A DNA stretch of 64,000 nucleotides from Rhizobium sp. L1K21 (GTDB lineage: Bacteria; Pseudomonadota; Alphaproteobacteria; Rhizobiales; Rhizobiaceae): NCBI RefSeq assembly GCF_024055895.1, contig NZ_JAMXLE010000001.1, positions 2,224,698-2,288,697 of the forward strand, in the 5' to 3' direction. Made by a program: the position numbers and the translations under genes. The first letter of the stretch is position 1. Each line of letters opens with the position of its first letter. Below are positions 41,779 through 50,927 of the stretch, piece after piece. A model generated the notes under the pieces. It was not told the origin of the DNA, ran no database searches, and saw only the letters and a program-made list of their open reading frames with translations.

Positions 41779-44220
41779 TTATTGCGTTTCCGGTGCGGCT
41801 TCGGCCGGGTTGTCTTTCAATGGCGGCTTGGCGCTTGGCACCCGAATGCGGATGAGCGCCAGGATGGCAAGACCCGTGACGACGACAACGGCGATTTCGC
41901 CGAGCGTATCGGTTGCACGGAAGTCCACGATAATGACGTTCACCACGTTGTGGCCGTGGGCGATTACCTTGGAATAGGCGTTGAAGAATTCGGTGAGCAT
42001 CGTGTTGAACGGCACCTGGGTGGATTTCAGCAGCATCGCACCGAAACCGAGGCCGCAGGCAGCGCCAATGGAGGCGTCCATGATGCGGTGCACTGCCGGG
42101 CGGTGGTCCGTCGGCTGCAGGTTCAGCCGGGTCATGACCAGGGCCAGGATGACCACAGACAGCGTTTCCACCATGAACTGGGTGAACGAGAGGTCCGGCG
42201 CACCATAGAGCATGAAGATGACGGCGACGGCAAAACCCTGAATGCCGAGCGACACGATGGCGGTGAGCCTGCCCTTTGCAAGTGCCACGGCAAAGAGGCC
42301 GATGATGGCGATGGCAAAGATCATCACCTCGTGGAACATCATGCTCGGCCATGCCGGCATGTCAGGCCACTCGCCGTAGACGGTCATCGGCACAAGCAGG
42401 ATCGCGGCAACAAAGACAAAGCTGAGGGTGACGTAAATTTCCAGCTTGCCGGGCTGCAGGGTGAGCGTCACGCGATGGGAAAGCCGCACCACGCCGCGCA
42501 TGAACTGGTCAAACCCTTTATCGGGCCCCCAGCCGATGGCCGTCAGCGTGTTATCGGCCAGCGTGCGCAGCCGGTCGGCGGCCAGGTACATGACAATGCC
42601 GATTGCCACCGTGATGATGGACAAAAGGAACGGCAGGGAAATATGCGGGATTGCCGAAATTTCCAGCGTGACAGGCGCACCGACAATGGCAGAAGACATC
42701 GGAGAGGAAAACAGGGTGTGGAAGGTGCCTGAGAAGATGCCAGCCAGCACGCCCGCAACGGCGAGAACAACTGGGCCAAGCCACAGCATCAGCGGCGCTT
42801 CGTGAACCGTGTGCGACTTGTCGCCGTGATCGGAGCCCGCGGCCGTATCTTCCTCATGCTCGCTTGAATGGGCGTGATGCGGACCCGGCACCACGCAGGG
42901 CTCGCCGATGAATGGGCGTAGCGCAACACCGAATGCGAGCGCGAACATCATGGCATTGCCGGCAATCGCAACCACGGTGAAGACAATATCCCAAGTGTCG
43001 CCGTGGGCGAGCGCATAATAGATCTCTTCCTTTGCCAGGAAGCCCACGAAGGGTGGCAGCCCCCCCATGGAGAGCGCCGCAAGCATGGCCGCGGCAAAGG
43101 TGATCGGCATGAATTTGCCAAGTCCGCTCAAACGGGTCACATCGCGTGTGCCAGCTTCGTGGTCCACGCCGCCCGCGACCATGAAGAGCGAACCTTTGAA
43201 GAGCGAGTGGGCGATGAGATAGAGAACGGCAGCTTCCACTGCGCCTTCTGCGCCAAAGCCGGTCATCATCACCAGCAGGCCAAGCGAGGCGACGGTTGTG
43301 TAAGCAAGCGTCAGCTTCAAATCGGTCTGACGCAAGCCGATGAAGGTTCCAATCAGCAGCGTCAGCCCGCCGAAGACCGGCAGGACTGTTTCCCACACCC
43401 CCGTATCGCCGAAGACGGGATTGAGGCGCATGATCAGAAACACGCCGGCCTTGACCATGGTGGCCGAGTGCAGGAAGGCGGAAACCGGCGTTGGCGCTTC
43501 CATGGCGTTGGGAAGCCAGAAGTGGAACGGGAACTGTGCGGATTTGGTGAAGGCGCCACCCAGAACGAGAATGAGGGCTGCCAGATAATAAGGGCTTTCG
43601 CGCATCATGTCGCCGCTTGCAAGCAGCGCCGAAAGCGAGGAAATGCCGGTGACATGCCAGATGAGCAAAAGGCCTGCCAGCAGGAAAAGACCGCCGCCAC
43701 CGGTGACAACCAGTGCCTGAAGTGCGGCGCGGCGCGATGCCTCGCGCTTATGGTCAAAGCCGATCAGCAGGAAGGACGTGATCGATGTCAATTCCCAATA
43801 GATGAAGAGCATGAGGAAGCTGTCGGAAACGACAATGCCCAGCATTGCGCCCATGAACATCAAGAGGAAAGAAAGAAAGCGCCCCTGCTGTGGGTGGCCC
43901 TTCAGATAGCCGCCCGAATAAATCACAATGAGCGTTCCAATGCCGCTGATCAGCAGCAGGAAGGTCAGCGAAAGGCCGTCGATGATCCAGGAATAGGTGA
44001 CATCGAATTGCGGCACCCAGGCAAAGCCGCCCTGGATGACGTCGCCATTGGAAACGGCTGGAATATAACGGGCGAAATAGATGAAGATGGCTGCCGGAGC
44101 CAGAGCCAGCGGCCAGGCCGCATTCTGAGCGAGCGCCCGCGTCAATGGCGGTGCGACAAGGGCGGCAACAAAAGGCAGGACGAGCATCAAAAATGTCATG
44201 GCCGTGACATCCATCGTCAT
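41779..44220 (-). CDS. mrpA: Mrp/Pha antiporter subunit A with C-terminal DUF4040 domain
   Basis: 813 residues. The NuoL-like core has [60 protein letters not shown] and a C-terminal DUF4040/MbhD-like part ([34 protein letters not shown]) that pairs with MrpB. Between the domains, around residues 445-470, is a loop with seven histidines ([23 protein letters not shown]). This subunit carries the ion path and leads the seven-gene operon; the promoter lies between 44221 and 44451, shared with divergent msrB. Confidence 0.96.
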   Translation of the reverse strand: MTMDVTAMTFLMLVLPFVAALVAPPLTRALAQNAAWPLALAPAAIFIYFARYIPAVSNGDVIQGGFAWVPQFDVTYSWIIDGLSLTFLLLISGIGTLIVIYSGGYLKGHPQQGRFLSFLLMFMGAMLGIVVSDSFLMLFIYWELTSITSFLLIGFDHKREASRRAALQALVVTGGGGLFLLAGLLLIWHVTGISSLSALLASGDMMRESPYYLAALILVLGGAFTKSAQFPFHFWLPNAMEAPTPVSAFLHSATMVKAGVFLIMRLNPVFGDTGVWETVLPVFGGLTLLIGTFIGLRQTDLKLTLAYTTVASLGLLVMMTGFGAEGAVEAAVLYLIAHSLFKGSLFMVAGGVDHEAGTRDVTRLSGLGKFMPITFAAAMLAALSMGGLPPFVGFLAKEEIYYALAHGDTWDIVFTVVAIAGNAMMFALAFGVALRPFIGEPCVVPGPHHAHSSEHEEDTAAGSDHGDKSHTVHEAPLMLWLGPVVLAVAGVLAGIFSGTFHTLFSSPMSSAIVGAPVTLEISAIPHISLPFLLSIITVAIGIVMYLAADRLRTLADNTLTAIGWGPDKGFDQFMRGVVRLSHRVTLTLQPGKLEIYVTLSFVFVAAILLVPMTVYGEWPDMPAWPSMMFHEVMIFAIAIIGLFAVALAKGRLTAIVSLGIQGFAVAVIFMLYGAPDLSFTQFMVETLSVVILALVMTRLNLQPTDHRPAVHRIMDASIGAACGLGFGAMLLKSTQVPFNTMLTEFFNAYSKVIAHGHNVVNVIIVDFRATDTLGEIAVVVVTGLAILALIRIRVPSAKPPLKDNPAEAAPETQ

Positions 44221-44451
44221 GCCTGTTTCCCTCTATTGTTATCTTTGTGGCCACGCGCTTCGCCAAAGCCTCTCTCCAGATAGGATAAAGAATCCCAATC
44301 CTCAAGGCCTAAGCGGACAGCGCGGCATTTTGGCAAGGTTTTTCAAGGTTCTTTTTCAGCCTTTGCCAGTAAAGCAGATGTGAAGAGCATGCCTTATTGA
44401 AGGGGTGGTCAAGGACGCCTATCTTCAGGAAACAAAAAGCCGGAGAGAAAA

Positions 44452-44871
44452 ATGGCAGAAAAAATCGTACCCGTGGTGACCAAGAGTGACGATGAATGGC
44501 GCGCGCTGCTGACGCCCGAACAATATCAGGTGACACGGCTGGCCGGCACCGAACGGCCTTTCACCGGCCCTTATTGGGACACGTTCAAGCCGGGCATGTA
44601 TTCGTGTGTGTGCTGCGGCAATCCGCTGTTTCTATCGGACACCAAATTCGATGCGGGCTGCGGCTGGCCGAGCTTTTTCAAGGCCGTCTCACCCGATGCG
44701 ATCAATGAATATGAAGACCGGTCGCATTTCATGGTTCGTACCGAGATCCGTTGCGCGAAATGCGATGCGCATCTGGGTCATGTCTTTCCCGATGGACCGC
44801 CGCCCACGGGATTGCGCTACTGCCTGAACGGCACGGCTATGAAATTTGAGGCAGTGGAAGCTGCAGGCTGA
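44452..44871 (+). CDS. msrB: Peptide methionine-(R)-S-oxide reductase
   Basis: 139 residues. MsrB reduces methionine-R-sulfoxide in proteins. Zinc ligands are Cys52, Cys55, Cys101 and Cys104 (SCVCCG and [11 protein letters not shown]); the catalytic residue is Cys124 in [14 protein letters not shown], a cysteine rather than selenocysteine. The length is normal. Its 3' end overlaps the end of the convergent hemolysin III gene by 35 bp. Confidence 0.96.
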   Translation: MAEKIVPVVTKSDDEWRALLTPEQYQVTRLAGTERPFTGPYWDTFKPGMYSCVCCGNPLFLSDTKFDAGCGWPSFFKAVSPDAINEYEDRSHFMVRTEIRCAKCDAHLGHVFPDGPPPTGLRYCLNGTAMKFEAVEAAG

Positions 44872-45520
44872 TGGCGGTAAACACCGCTGCATAATGCACG
44901 GCTGCGGCACTGACCACAAAGCCGTGCCAGATGGCGTTCTGAAAGCGGAGTTTTTCCCAAACGTGGAAAATGACGCCGAGTGAATAGATCACACCGCCGA
45001 CGATGATCAGCACCATGGTCGGCGTTGCCAGCCGGTCCCACAGCGGACCGGCGGCAAGAACACCGCACCAGCCCATGGCCAGATAAAGCGCAATCGCTGC
45101 GCGGTCGAAACGACCCGGAAAGAAGAACTTCAACAAAATGCCGCCAATGGCGCTCGTCCAGATGAAGACCAGCAGCGCGATCAAGCGCCAGTCGTCGGCA
45201 GCGCGCATGAGAAAGGGCGTATAGGTTGCGGCAATCAGTATGAAGATCGCAGAGTGATCGAACCGGCGCAGGATCCACTTGGTTTGCGATACAGGCCAGA
45301 TATTGTAGGTAAACGAAATTGACAGCGCACCGACCAGACCGATGCCATAGATCCAGGCGGCTGCAACATCGCCGGCGGAACCCCACACAAATGCGTAGAA
45401 AATCAATGCCGTCACGCCAATCAGCGCGGCGACAATGCCGATCCCGTGAACGATGCCATCGGCAATGATCTCATGCCGGTCGTAATTCCATCTGAAATGC
45501 GTGAACTTCTTATAATCCAT
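44837..45520 (-). CDS. Hemolysin III family membrane protein
   Basis: 227 residues. The PAQR/hemolysin III family of seven-helix membrane proteins: [16 protein letters not shown] with the conserved His, [19 protein letters not shown], and the C-terminal [14 protein letters not shown] with the His pair. The conserved Ser/His residues could bind a metal. The product is an inner-membrane protein of uncertain function in bacteria. It is convergent with msrB, with overlapping 3' ends. Confidence 0.93.
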   Translation of the reverse strand: MDYKKFTHFRWNYDRHEIIADGIVHGIGIVAALIGVTALIFYAFVWGSAGDVAAAWIYGIGLVGALSISFTYNIWPVSQTKWILRRFDHSAIFILIAATYTPFLMRAADDWRLIALLVFIWTSAIGGILLKFFFPGRFDRAAIALYLAMGWCGVLAAGPLWDRLATPTMVLIIVGGVIYSLGVIFHVWEKLRFQNAIWHGFVVSAAAVHYAAVFTAISLQLPLPQIS

Positions 45521-45664
45521 AATCGATCGCTGCTGGTAACGCCTACCCGTCTAGAATGATTTGCAGGGTTAAAAGTTTTATGAAGCGTAGCAAGCAGAAT
45601 CGGAAAAAGCGGCCAAAATCGGGATCACATTTCGTTTCTCCGCTGTAACGGGGCAAAACGCTAT

Positions 45665-45698
45665 AAAAAAAGCCGGGCGAGTCCCCACACGCCCGGCT
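45665..45698 (-). terminator. Intrinsic terminator downstream of the DksA/TraR-like gene
   Basis: Arms AGCCGGGCG (45671-45679) and CGCCCGGCT (45690-45698) with a seven-base T run on the minus strand. It terminates the DksA/TraR gene about 60 bases after its stop. Confidence 0.9.
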
Positions 45699-45759
45699 CT
45701 GGCCGTCGCTTTTTCAGCGCCAGCCGCCTATCCGGCCTTTCCCTGCCGGATAAGTGTTC

Positions 45760-46083
45760 TTAGCTTCCGCTCATGCAGTCCCTGCACAGGGCTGCGTGTG
45801 GCACGGCGTCAAGCCGCTCGGCGGAAATTTCGTTGCCACAGCGCACACAGGTGCCATAGGTACCATCTTCAATGCGCTTGAGGGCAGCCTCAATGGCCTT
45901 CAGTTCGGTCTGGCCCTGCACGCCGAGACCTTCGAGAACCTCGTCATTTTCGCGTTCGGTGGCGCGTTCTTCGCTATCGGGGTTGGGCGTCTGATCGAGA
46001 TCGGTCTCGATCTTGTGCAAACGCTTGTCCAGTTCGGCATGGCGGGCCTTCAGTTTGTTTTCGTAGACTGCAATATTGTCCAT
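45760..46083 (-). CDS. DksA/TraR family zinc-finger protein
   Basis: 107 residues. The N-terminal coiled-coil (YENKLKARHAELDKRLHKIETDLD) and the C-terminal zinc finger (CVRCG and CRDC) mark the DksA/TraR family, which binds the RNA polymerase secondary channel. This short form lacks part of the E. coli DksA coiled coil and the DxxDxA tip is not seen, so it may be a TraR-type or YbiI-like member. It is close to a universal stress protein gene (39 bp), probably in one stress operon. Confidence 0.9.
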   Translation of the reverse strand: MDNIAVYENKLKARHAELDKRLHKIETDLDQTPNPDSEERATERENDEVLEGLGVQGQTELKAIEAALKRIEDGTYGTCVRCGNEISAERLDAVPHAALCRDCMSGS

Positions 46084-46122
46084 TGGCAGCTCCTCTCCTT
46101 TGTCCCCTGTCGGGGGTTATTT

Positions 46123-46533
46123 TCAGCGATCCACGAGCACCGAAATCTTGGCGTGACGCACCACGCGGTCGGCTGTGGAACCCAAGAGATAGTTGGATAA
46201 ATCCGGGCAATGGGAGGCAACGATCACCAGGTCGGCTTCGTTTTCTGCAGCGGATGCGAGAATGTTGCGCGCGGGCGCTCCCACACGAACTTCAACGCGG
46301 GCAGAGGGAAAAAGTTCCGCACGCATGGCTTTCAGCGCGTCCACCGCATTGGTGCGGGTCTTTTCGACAACGTCTGCAGGAAGATCGATCGCCAGATAGC
46401 CGGGCACGTCCTCGACCACGTTCAACAGGACGATTTCGCCGCCTTCATCCAGAAGTTCAACGGCCTTCCGGGCGATCTTTCTGCCCTTTTCCTCCTGGCT
46501 GAGATCAACGGGAACAATAATCTTCTTGTACAT
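46123..46533 (-). CDS. Universal stress protein UspA-type
   Basis: 136 residues from the ATG at 46533. Usp fold with YKKIIVPVDLSQEEKGRKIARKAVELL, VGAPARNILASAAENEADLVIVASH and SNYLLGSTADRVVRHAKISVLV; the GSTADRVVRHA loop binds nucleotide in relatives. One domain only. It is upstream of the DksA/TraR gene, same strand. Confidence 0.94.
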   Translation of the reverse strand: MYKKIIVPVDLSQEEKGRKIARKAVELLDEGGEIVLLNVVEDVPGYLAIDLPADVVEKTRTNAVDALKAMRAELFPSARVEVRVGAPARNILASAAENEADLVIVASHCPDLSNYLLGSTADRVVRHAKISVLVDR

Positions 46534-46803
46534 CGTGCTTCCTCTTTCGCCGTGATTGAGAGAGCCCCTTGCCTGTTCAATCCAGCGCCTTTCCTTGCTC
46601 TCAAACTCGCGCTTCCTGCAGGGCCCTGCATTGATTGAAATCAAGTTCAGTAAAGCGACAACGGTCTCGCGCGCGCGGAAGGATAATTGCAATCTGCCCA
46701 AAATTGGCCGATGAACGGATCGAACAAATGTTGCTATAAACGGCGGCGGTTGGGCGATATGGGCGATCGCGCGCTGAGCACTTGCAGATCATCGGGGTCA
46801 AAT

Positions 46804-47427
46804 ATGAGACTTATTCTTTCCTTCGCTTTTTCAGTGCTTCTCCTTGGCGCGCTGTCCTCCTGCCAATCCATGACCAAGGAGGAATGTCAGATCGCTGACT
46901 GGCAGGTGGTTGGCGAGAACGATGGCTCTGCGGGTTACGATCCGCAGGACCGCTTTGCCCAGCACGTGAAAGCCTGCGCGCGAATCGGCATTGCACCGGA
47001 CCAGACCGTGTGGCGGCAAGGCTATGACCGCGGGTTGGTGAATTACTGCACCCCAATGAGCGGACTTGCCGCCGGACAGGCCGGAAAGAGCTATGCCAAT
47101 GTCTGCCCGCCGGAAACGTCTGAAGGCTTCCTGCGCGGTTACACGCTTGGCCGGGCATCCTATTCCAAGGGCCGCGATATCGACAGCAATCAAAACCGCA
47201 TCAGTTTCCTCAGGTCTGACATATCCCGGCTGCAGGCCGCCGAAAGCGCCGAAACGGACAATGGGAAGAAACTCACCTACCGCGATCAGATCCATGACAA
47301 GGAGCTGCAGATCCGCGATCTGGAGCGGCGGATTGACAATCTGCGCTACGAACAAGGCCAGATCGACCGCGACATCGACTGGTTCCGCAACGATCCGAAC
47401 CAGAGGCTTCCAGGCCGCTACTATTGA
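46804..47427 (+). CDS. DUF2799 lipoprotein
   Basis: 207 residues from the ATG at 46804. The lipobox LLLGALSSCQS predicts a lipoprotein anchored at the cysteine. The region ADWQVVGENDGSAGYDPQDRFAQHVKACARIGIAPDQTVWRQGYDRGL matches DUF2799, and the C-terminal third is coiled coil (DKELQIRDLERRIDNLRYEQGQIDRDIDWF). Probably outer-membrane associated. The start lacks a strong ribosome-binding site. An SH3/DUF4189 protein follows 20 bp downstream, likely in one operon. Confidence 0.9.
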   Translation: MRLILSFAFSVLLLGALSSCQSMTKEECQIADWQVVGENDGSAGYDPQDRFAQHVKACARIGIAPDQTVWRQGYDRGLVNYCTPMSGLAAGQAGKSYANVCPPETSEGFLRGYTLGRASYSKGRDIDSNQNRISFLRSDISRLQAAESAETDNGKKLTYRDQIHDKELQIRDLERRIDNLRYEQGQIDRDIDWFRNDPNQRLPGRYY

Positions 47428-47447
47428 CGACAATCCGGGAGGTGGAA

Positions 47448-48377
47448 GTGAAAGCAATCCTATATGCTGCCGCACTGGGCCTTTGCGCCAGTGTGACAAC
47501 AACGGCCGCACAGGCCAGTCAGACCCGGAGTTTCGACTGCGGCGACAGGCGTGCGGGCCTCAACCTCTCGGTGACGCTGTCTTCTGATTCGGAACAAAGC
47601 GTCTTTCAAAGCGATAGCGGCACGGTTTCGCTGAAGCGCAATCAGGACGGCGTGTGGGACGATCCCACGGGTGTCGAAGCGGTGCAGTTCTTTCCGCCCG
47701 AATTCGGGCGCGATATCATGGGCGATCCGCCACCGGTTCTGATGCTGAGCAGCGAGCAATTCTCCTGCAGGCAGGTGGCCGACGCGGGCGCAAAAACTGC
47801 CCCGCCACGGATTGGTGCGGAAACCAATACGCCCGGCGCTTCGCTGGGCGGAAAATTGCGCGCCGGACCGGGTTTGAATTATCGGCAGGTGGGAAGTGCT
47901 GCGGCCAATACACCGCTCATGATCCTGCGCAATACCGGCGTGAGCATGGATGGTTACGACTGGTTTGAAGTGCAGTTGCGCAACGGCACGCGCGGCTTTC
48001 AATGGGGCGGCATCATGTGTTCGGATGGCGGTTTTATCGGTGGCATCTACACCGCCTGCCCAACCGTTTCCGGCAGCAGACGTGACGGTCCCGGCTGGAT
48101 GGCGTTTTCCATCGGTGCCAACGGTCAAATCGGACATGGGGCAGATATGGCCCGCGAGCAGGCAGAAATGCGCTCAATGCAGTTTTGCGGCGACGCCTCC
48201 TGCCGGGTGACCAATGTAACACAGGAAGCCTGTCAGGCTGTTGCCAGCGTCGGAAACAGTTATTGGTATGGCGCAGGCCAAAGCAAAAATGCAGCCGAGA
48301 TGCAGGCCCGCAGCCATTGTCAGGCGGGGTCTAACGGCGGCACTTGCACAATCGGCTACTCCTACTGCCGCAACTGA
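47448..48377 (+). CDS. Secreted protein with SH3-like and DUF4189 domains
   Basis: 309 residues from a GTG at 47448 with GGGAGGTGGAA upstream. A signal peptide (KAILYAAALGLCASVTTTAAQAS) precedes a variable first domain, then a bacterial SH3-like domain (LRAGPGLNYRQVGSAAANTPLMILRNTG), then DUF4189 (WMAFSIGANGQIGHGADMAREQAEMRSMQFC, CQAGSNGGTCTIGYSYC), rich in cysteines. Probably a periplasmic or cell-surface protein; SH3-like domains often bind cell-wall peptides. Confidence 0.9.
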   Translation: MKAILYAAALGLCASVTTTAAQASQTRSFDCGDRRAGLNLSVTLSSDSEQSVFQSDSGTVSLKRNQDGVWDDPTGVEAVQFFPPEFGRDIMGDPPPVLMLSSEQFSCRQVADAGAKTAPPRIGAETNTPGASLGGKLRAGPGLNYRQVGSAAANTPLMILRNTGVSMDGYDWFEVQLRNGTRGFQWGGIMCSDGGFIGGIYTACPTVSGSRRDGPGWMAFSIGANGQIGHGADMAREQAEMRSMQFCGDASCRVTNVTQEACQAVASVGNSYWYGAGQSKNAAEMQARSHCQAGSNGGTCTIGYSYCRN

Positions 48378-48389
48378 GAGGCCCACATA

Positions 48390-48417
48390 AAAAGGGCGAC
48401 CTAGGCCGCCCTTTTTC
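48390..48417. terminator. Bidirectional intrinsic terminator between convergent genes
   Basis: AAAAAGGGCG (48390-48399) pairs with CGCCCTTTTT (48408-48417). It lies between the convergent stops at 48377 and 48445. Confidence 0.9.
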
Positions 48418-48444
48418 AATCTTCATGTTTCAGGCGATTGGCAA

Positions 48445-48963
48445 TCAGTTGCTCGCCTTGCCACCCTTCATGTCACCCATCTTCATGTTGTCGTGCTTCA
48501 TCTCGCCACCGGCAGCCGGGCCGACCGAGAATTCCACATCCACATCGCCTGCCTTTTCGAAATGCAGCGTGCCCTTGATCATCTCGCCTTCCTTGAACTG
48601 GTGCTTGATGTTCATGAACATGACATGCAGGCCGCCGGGCTTCAGCTCGGTGACTTCACCGGCAGGCAGCGGAATGCCGTCAGCCAGCTGACGCATTTTC
48701 ATGACGTCGTTTTCCATGGTCATTTCATGAAGCTGCACATCGTCGGACACATCCGGTGCGGTGACGGAGACGAGCCGGTCGTCGCTCGTGCCATTGTTGG
48801 AAATGGTCATGAAACCGCCGCCGACCTTGGCGCCCGGCACCGTGGCGCGAACATTGGGGTGGATGATCTCAAGATCGCCGACCTTGAATTCGTGGGCGAA
48901 AGACGGTGCGACGGCAAAGGCGGCAAGAGCAGCGGCAGCGGCGATTTTGGCAAAAATGTTCAT
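48445..48963 (-). CDS. PCu(A)C periplasmic copper chaperone
   Basis: 172 residues from the ATG at 48963 (AGAGGA eight bases upstream). The signal peptide (IFAKIAAAAALAAFAVAPSFAH) is followed by a PCu(A)C domain. The copper-binding set H(M)x10Mx21HxM is visible in VQLHEMTMENDVMKMRQL and GGLHVMFMNIKHQ. It delivers Cu(I) to the CuA site of cytochrome oxidase. The C-terminal Met/His tail (EMKHDNMKMGDMKGG) probably binds more copper. It is downstream of a small secreted protein and close to a di-heme peroxidase. Confidence 0.94.
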   Translation of the reverse strand: MNIFAKIAAAAALAAFAVAPSFAHEFKVGDLEIIHPNVRATVPGAKVGGGFMTISNNGTSDDRLVSVTAPDVSDDVQLHEMTMENDVMKMRQLADGIPLPAGEVTELKPGGLHVMFMNIKHQFKEGEMIKGTLHFEKAGDVDVEFSVGPAAGGEMKHDNMKMGDMKGGKASN

Positions 48964-49102
48964 ATGGAGTGTCCTCTCAAATTGTTTATCTGATGGTCGT
49001 CGGCTCCGGGCTGCCGCTCTTCCTTCGGGCGGGTTTTCCGTGCCTCTGACCAGCGGAACCGCATCCAGCGACCGGTCCGCATGTGTTGTTTTGGGTTCAG
49101 AT

Positions 49103-49489
49103 TTAAGAGAGGAAAGCGGGTGGCGCCCGCGGGCCGCTGCCCGGTCTGTAAAGATGGCGCGACACAGGCGCAATTTGCACCGGCAGAAGACGTGCGCCAG
49201 CCAGAAGCACACGCGCGCCGGTTTCCTGTTCAGGGGGCATGAACGGATGCGCATGAAGCGCGCCCATCGTGTCGCTGCCCAGCCGGACGATCTTGCCACC
49301 ACCCGAACCGTCGGGAATGGTGATGCACAGATCAGGAAGACTGCCGTCGGGAAGAACGTAAAGTGCAAGCTCGGCAGCCGGAACCACGCGGTTCCCGGCC
49401 TGTGCCACCTGGGCAAAACCAATGGACAGGAGCGCCAGCGCGCAAATGATGCGCAGCGTCAGTCCCAGTTTTCTGCCAAATTGTTTCAT
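49103..49489 (-). CDS. Small exported protein of unknown function in a copper/peroxidase neighbourhood
   Basis: 128 residues. The N-terminus (KQFGRKLGLTLRIICALALLSIGFAQVAQA) looks like a cleavable signal peptide. The rest has a single Cys (LCITIPDG) and two His residues (ALHAHPFM) but no family I can name; it resembles the DUF2946-type copper accessory proteins only loosely. It lies upstream of PCu(A)C by about 139 bp on the same strand. A role in copper handling is inferred from position alone. Confidence 0.6.
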   Translation of the reverse strand: MKQFGRKLGLTLRIICALALLSIGFAQVAQAGNRVVPAAELALYVLPDGSLPDLCITIPDGSGGGKIVRLGSDTMGALHAHPFMPPEQETGARVLLAGARLLPVQIAPVSRHLYRPGSGPRAPPAFLS

Positions 49490-49510
49490 GCTCTTCCATC
49501 AAGGCCGTTC

Positions 49511-49617
49511 GTGAGAGCGCCATTCGACCTGATTGAATCAGGTCGGCACTCTCACCGCTTATTTATAAAGCATAATTTTATCGATCCTCGTTTCACTCCG
49601 GTCGAATTATGCTTTAG
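49511..49617. repeat. Two adjacent palindromes in the peroxidase/small protein gap
   Basis: The first (49511-49555) has outer arms GTGAGAG/CTCTCAC and an inner perfect GACCTGATT-G-AATCAGGTC (49527-49545). The second (about 49565-49617) has 12-bp arms TAAAGCATAATT and AATTATGCTTTA around a 29-bp loop containing GATCCTCGTTTCACTCCGG. They lie between the start of the small exported protein and the end of the di-heme peroxidase and hold no gene. Confidence 0.7.
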
Positions 49618-49667
49618 AACTGGTAGACAAGTGTCGTTTCACGGTCAATGCGGCAACTTGGCCGTGC

Positions 49668-50819
49668 TCATTTTTCCACGTCAAGAAGATGCTCGTATCG
49701 GCGATCCGTCAGCGTTTTGAGGAACGCGACCAATGCGTCGATGCGCTGATCACCCAAAGCGGGACCGTCCTGCAACTCCTTCATGGCAATGTTATCGGCC
49801 ACCTCCGGCGCAGCCCAAGGCTTGCCGGTTTCCGGATCGATCTGCCGGCTTTTGCGGATGCTGTTATATTTGTTGTAAAAGAGGATGACAGTGCGCAGAT
49901 CCTTGAAGACACCGTTGTGCATGTAAGGTCCGGTGACGGCGACATTGCGCAGGGTGGGCACACGAAACTTGCCACGCTCTGCTGCCGCGTCTGCGCCCTG
50001 CAACACGCCGCCAAGGCCCGGGTCTGCCTCAGTCGCAGCCAGATCAGGATTGGCAGGCACGCCGATGTTGAAATAGCGGTGGTTGGAAAAGACCGAATCC
50101 TGCAATCCCCGTTCGCCTTTCAACGCATGGCAGACATTGCAATTGGTGAATTGGGTGGAGGCAAATAGCACGCGGCCCAATTCCTCCTGATCCGTGAGCT
50201 TTTCCTCACCGCGCAAGTAGCGGTCATATTTGGAATCGAAGGTGGAAAATTCAGCGCTCCGTTCAAACGCGGCGATGGCCTTAGCCATGGCTGCAAAGGC
50301 CGCATCAGTGTCATCGAAGATAGCGTCCCCGAAAGCTGCTTTCAGGCCGTCCACATAATAGTCATTCTCCTTCAGACGCTCAACGACAGCCGCCTTGTCG
50401 GGCATGCCCATTTCAGCCGGGTTCAACGGGGGACCGCCCGCCTGATCTTCAAGACCGCTATGAGCGCGGCCATCGAGAAACAGGCCACCGATCCAGTTGC
50501 CCACGGCGTCTTTTCCAAAGGGCGGCACATGCGCGGCATAGGCTGCAGTCGGGGCATTGCGGCTGCCGAGCGAATGGCCATCATCGCCAAGCGATACCGC
50601 CCTGCCCGGCGCGCCGTCACGGGGATCGGCAAAACCCATATCCGGCGCATGGCAGGTGGCGCAGGCCTGCGTCCGGTTTTTGGAAAGATTGACGTCATTG
50701 AACAGCATCTGTCCGAGCACGGCGATATTGTCTTCGCCATTGTCGGCCTCCTCGCCGGCGACCGGCGCTGCCAAGGCGATTGCGAGACACACGAACGAGA
50801 CAGACACTGTTTTTTTCAT
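49668..50819 (-). CDS. Di-heme cytochrome c peroxidase / MauG-like protein
   Basis: 383 residues. A signal peptide (KKTVSVSFVCLAIALAAPVAGE) is followed by two c-type heme motifs: CATCH at residues 53-57 (with PDMGFADPR) and CNVCH at about 226-230. FRVPTLRNVAVTGPYMHNGVFKDLRTVILFYNKY is the classic C-terminal heme signature. The enzyme reduces hydrogen peroxide in the periplasm or oxidises protein substrates; which one is not clear from sequence. It is monocistronic apart from the small genes downstream on the same strand. Confidence 0.94.
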   Translation of the reverse strand: MKKTVSVSFVCLAIALAAPVAGEEADNGEDNIAVLGQMLFNDVNLSKNRTQACATCHAPDMGFADPRDGAPGRAVSLGDDGHSLGSRNAPTAAYAAHVPPFGKDAVGNWIGGLFLDGRAHSGLEDQAGGPPLNPAEMGMPDKAAVVERLKENDYYVDGLKAAFGDAIFDDTDAAFAAMAKAIAAFERSAEFSTFDSKYDRYLRGEEKLTDQEELGRVLFASTQFTNCNVCHALKGERGLQDSVFSNHRYFNIGVPANPDLAATEADPGLGGVLQGADAAAERGKFRVPTLRNVAVTGPYMHNGVFKDLRTVILFYNKYNSIRKSRQIDPETGKPWAAPEVADNIAMKELQDGPALGDQRIDALVAFLKTLTDRRYEHLLDVEK

Positions 50820-50927
50820 ACGAACAAACCCAATCCTTTCCGCAGGTCCGCTGACATGCGTTTTGATCTATACATAGCGCCGATGACACATTTATCTTTG
50901 AGATAGCGCAAACCGGCCGGGGGCAGT

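Noticed and set aside
49332-49523. Second small frame over the start of the exported protein
   Set aside because: Overlaps the gene with a visible signal peptide and has no support of its own.
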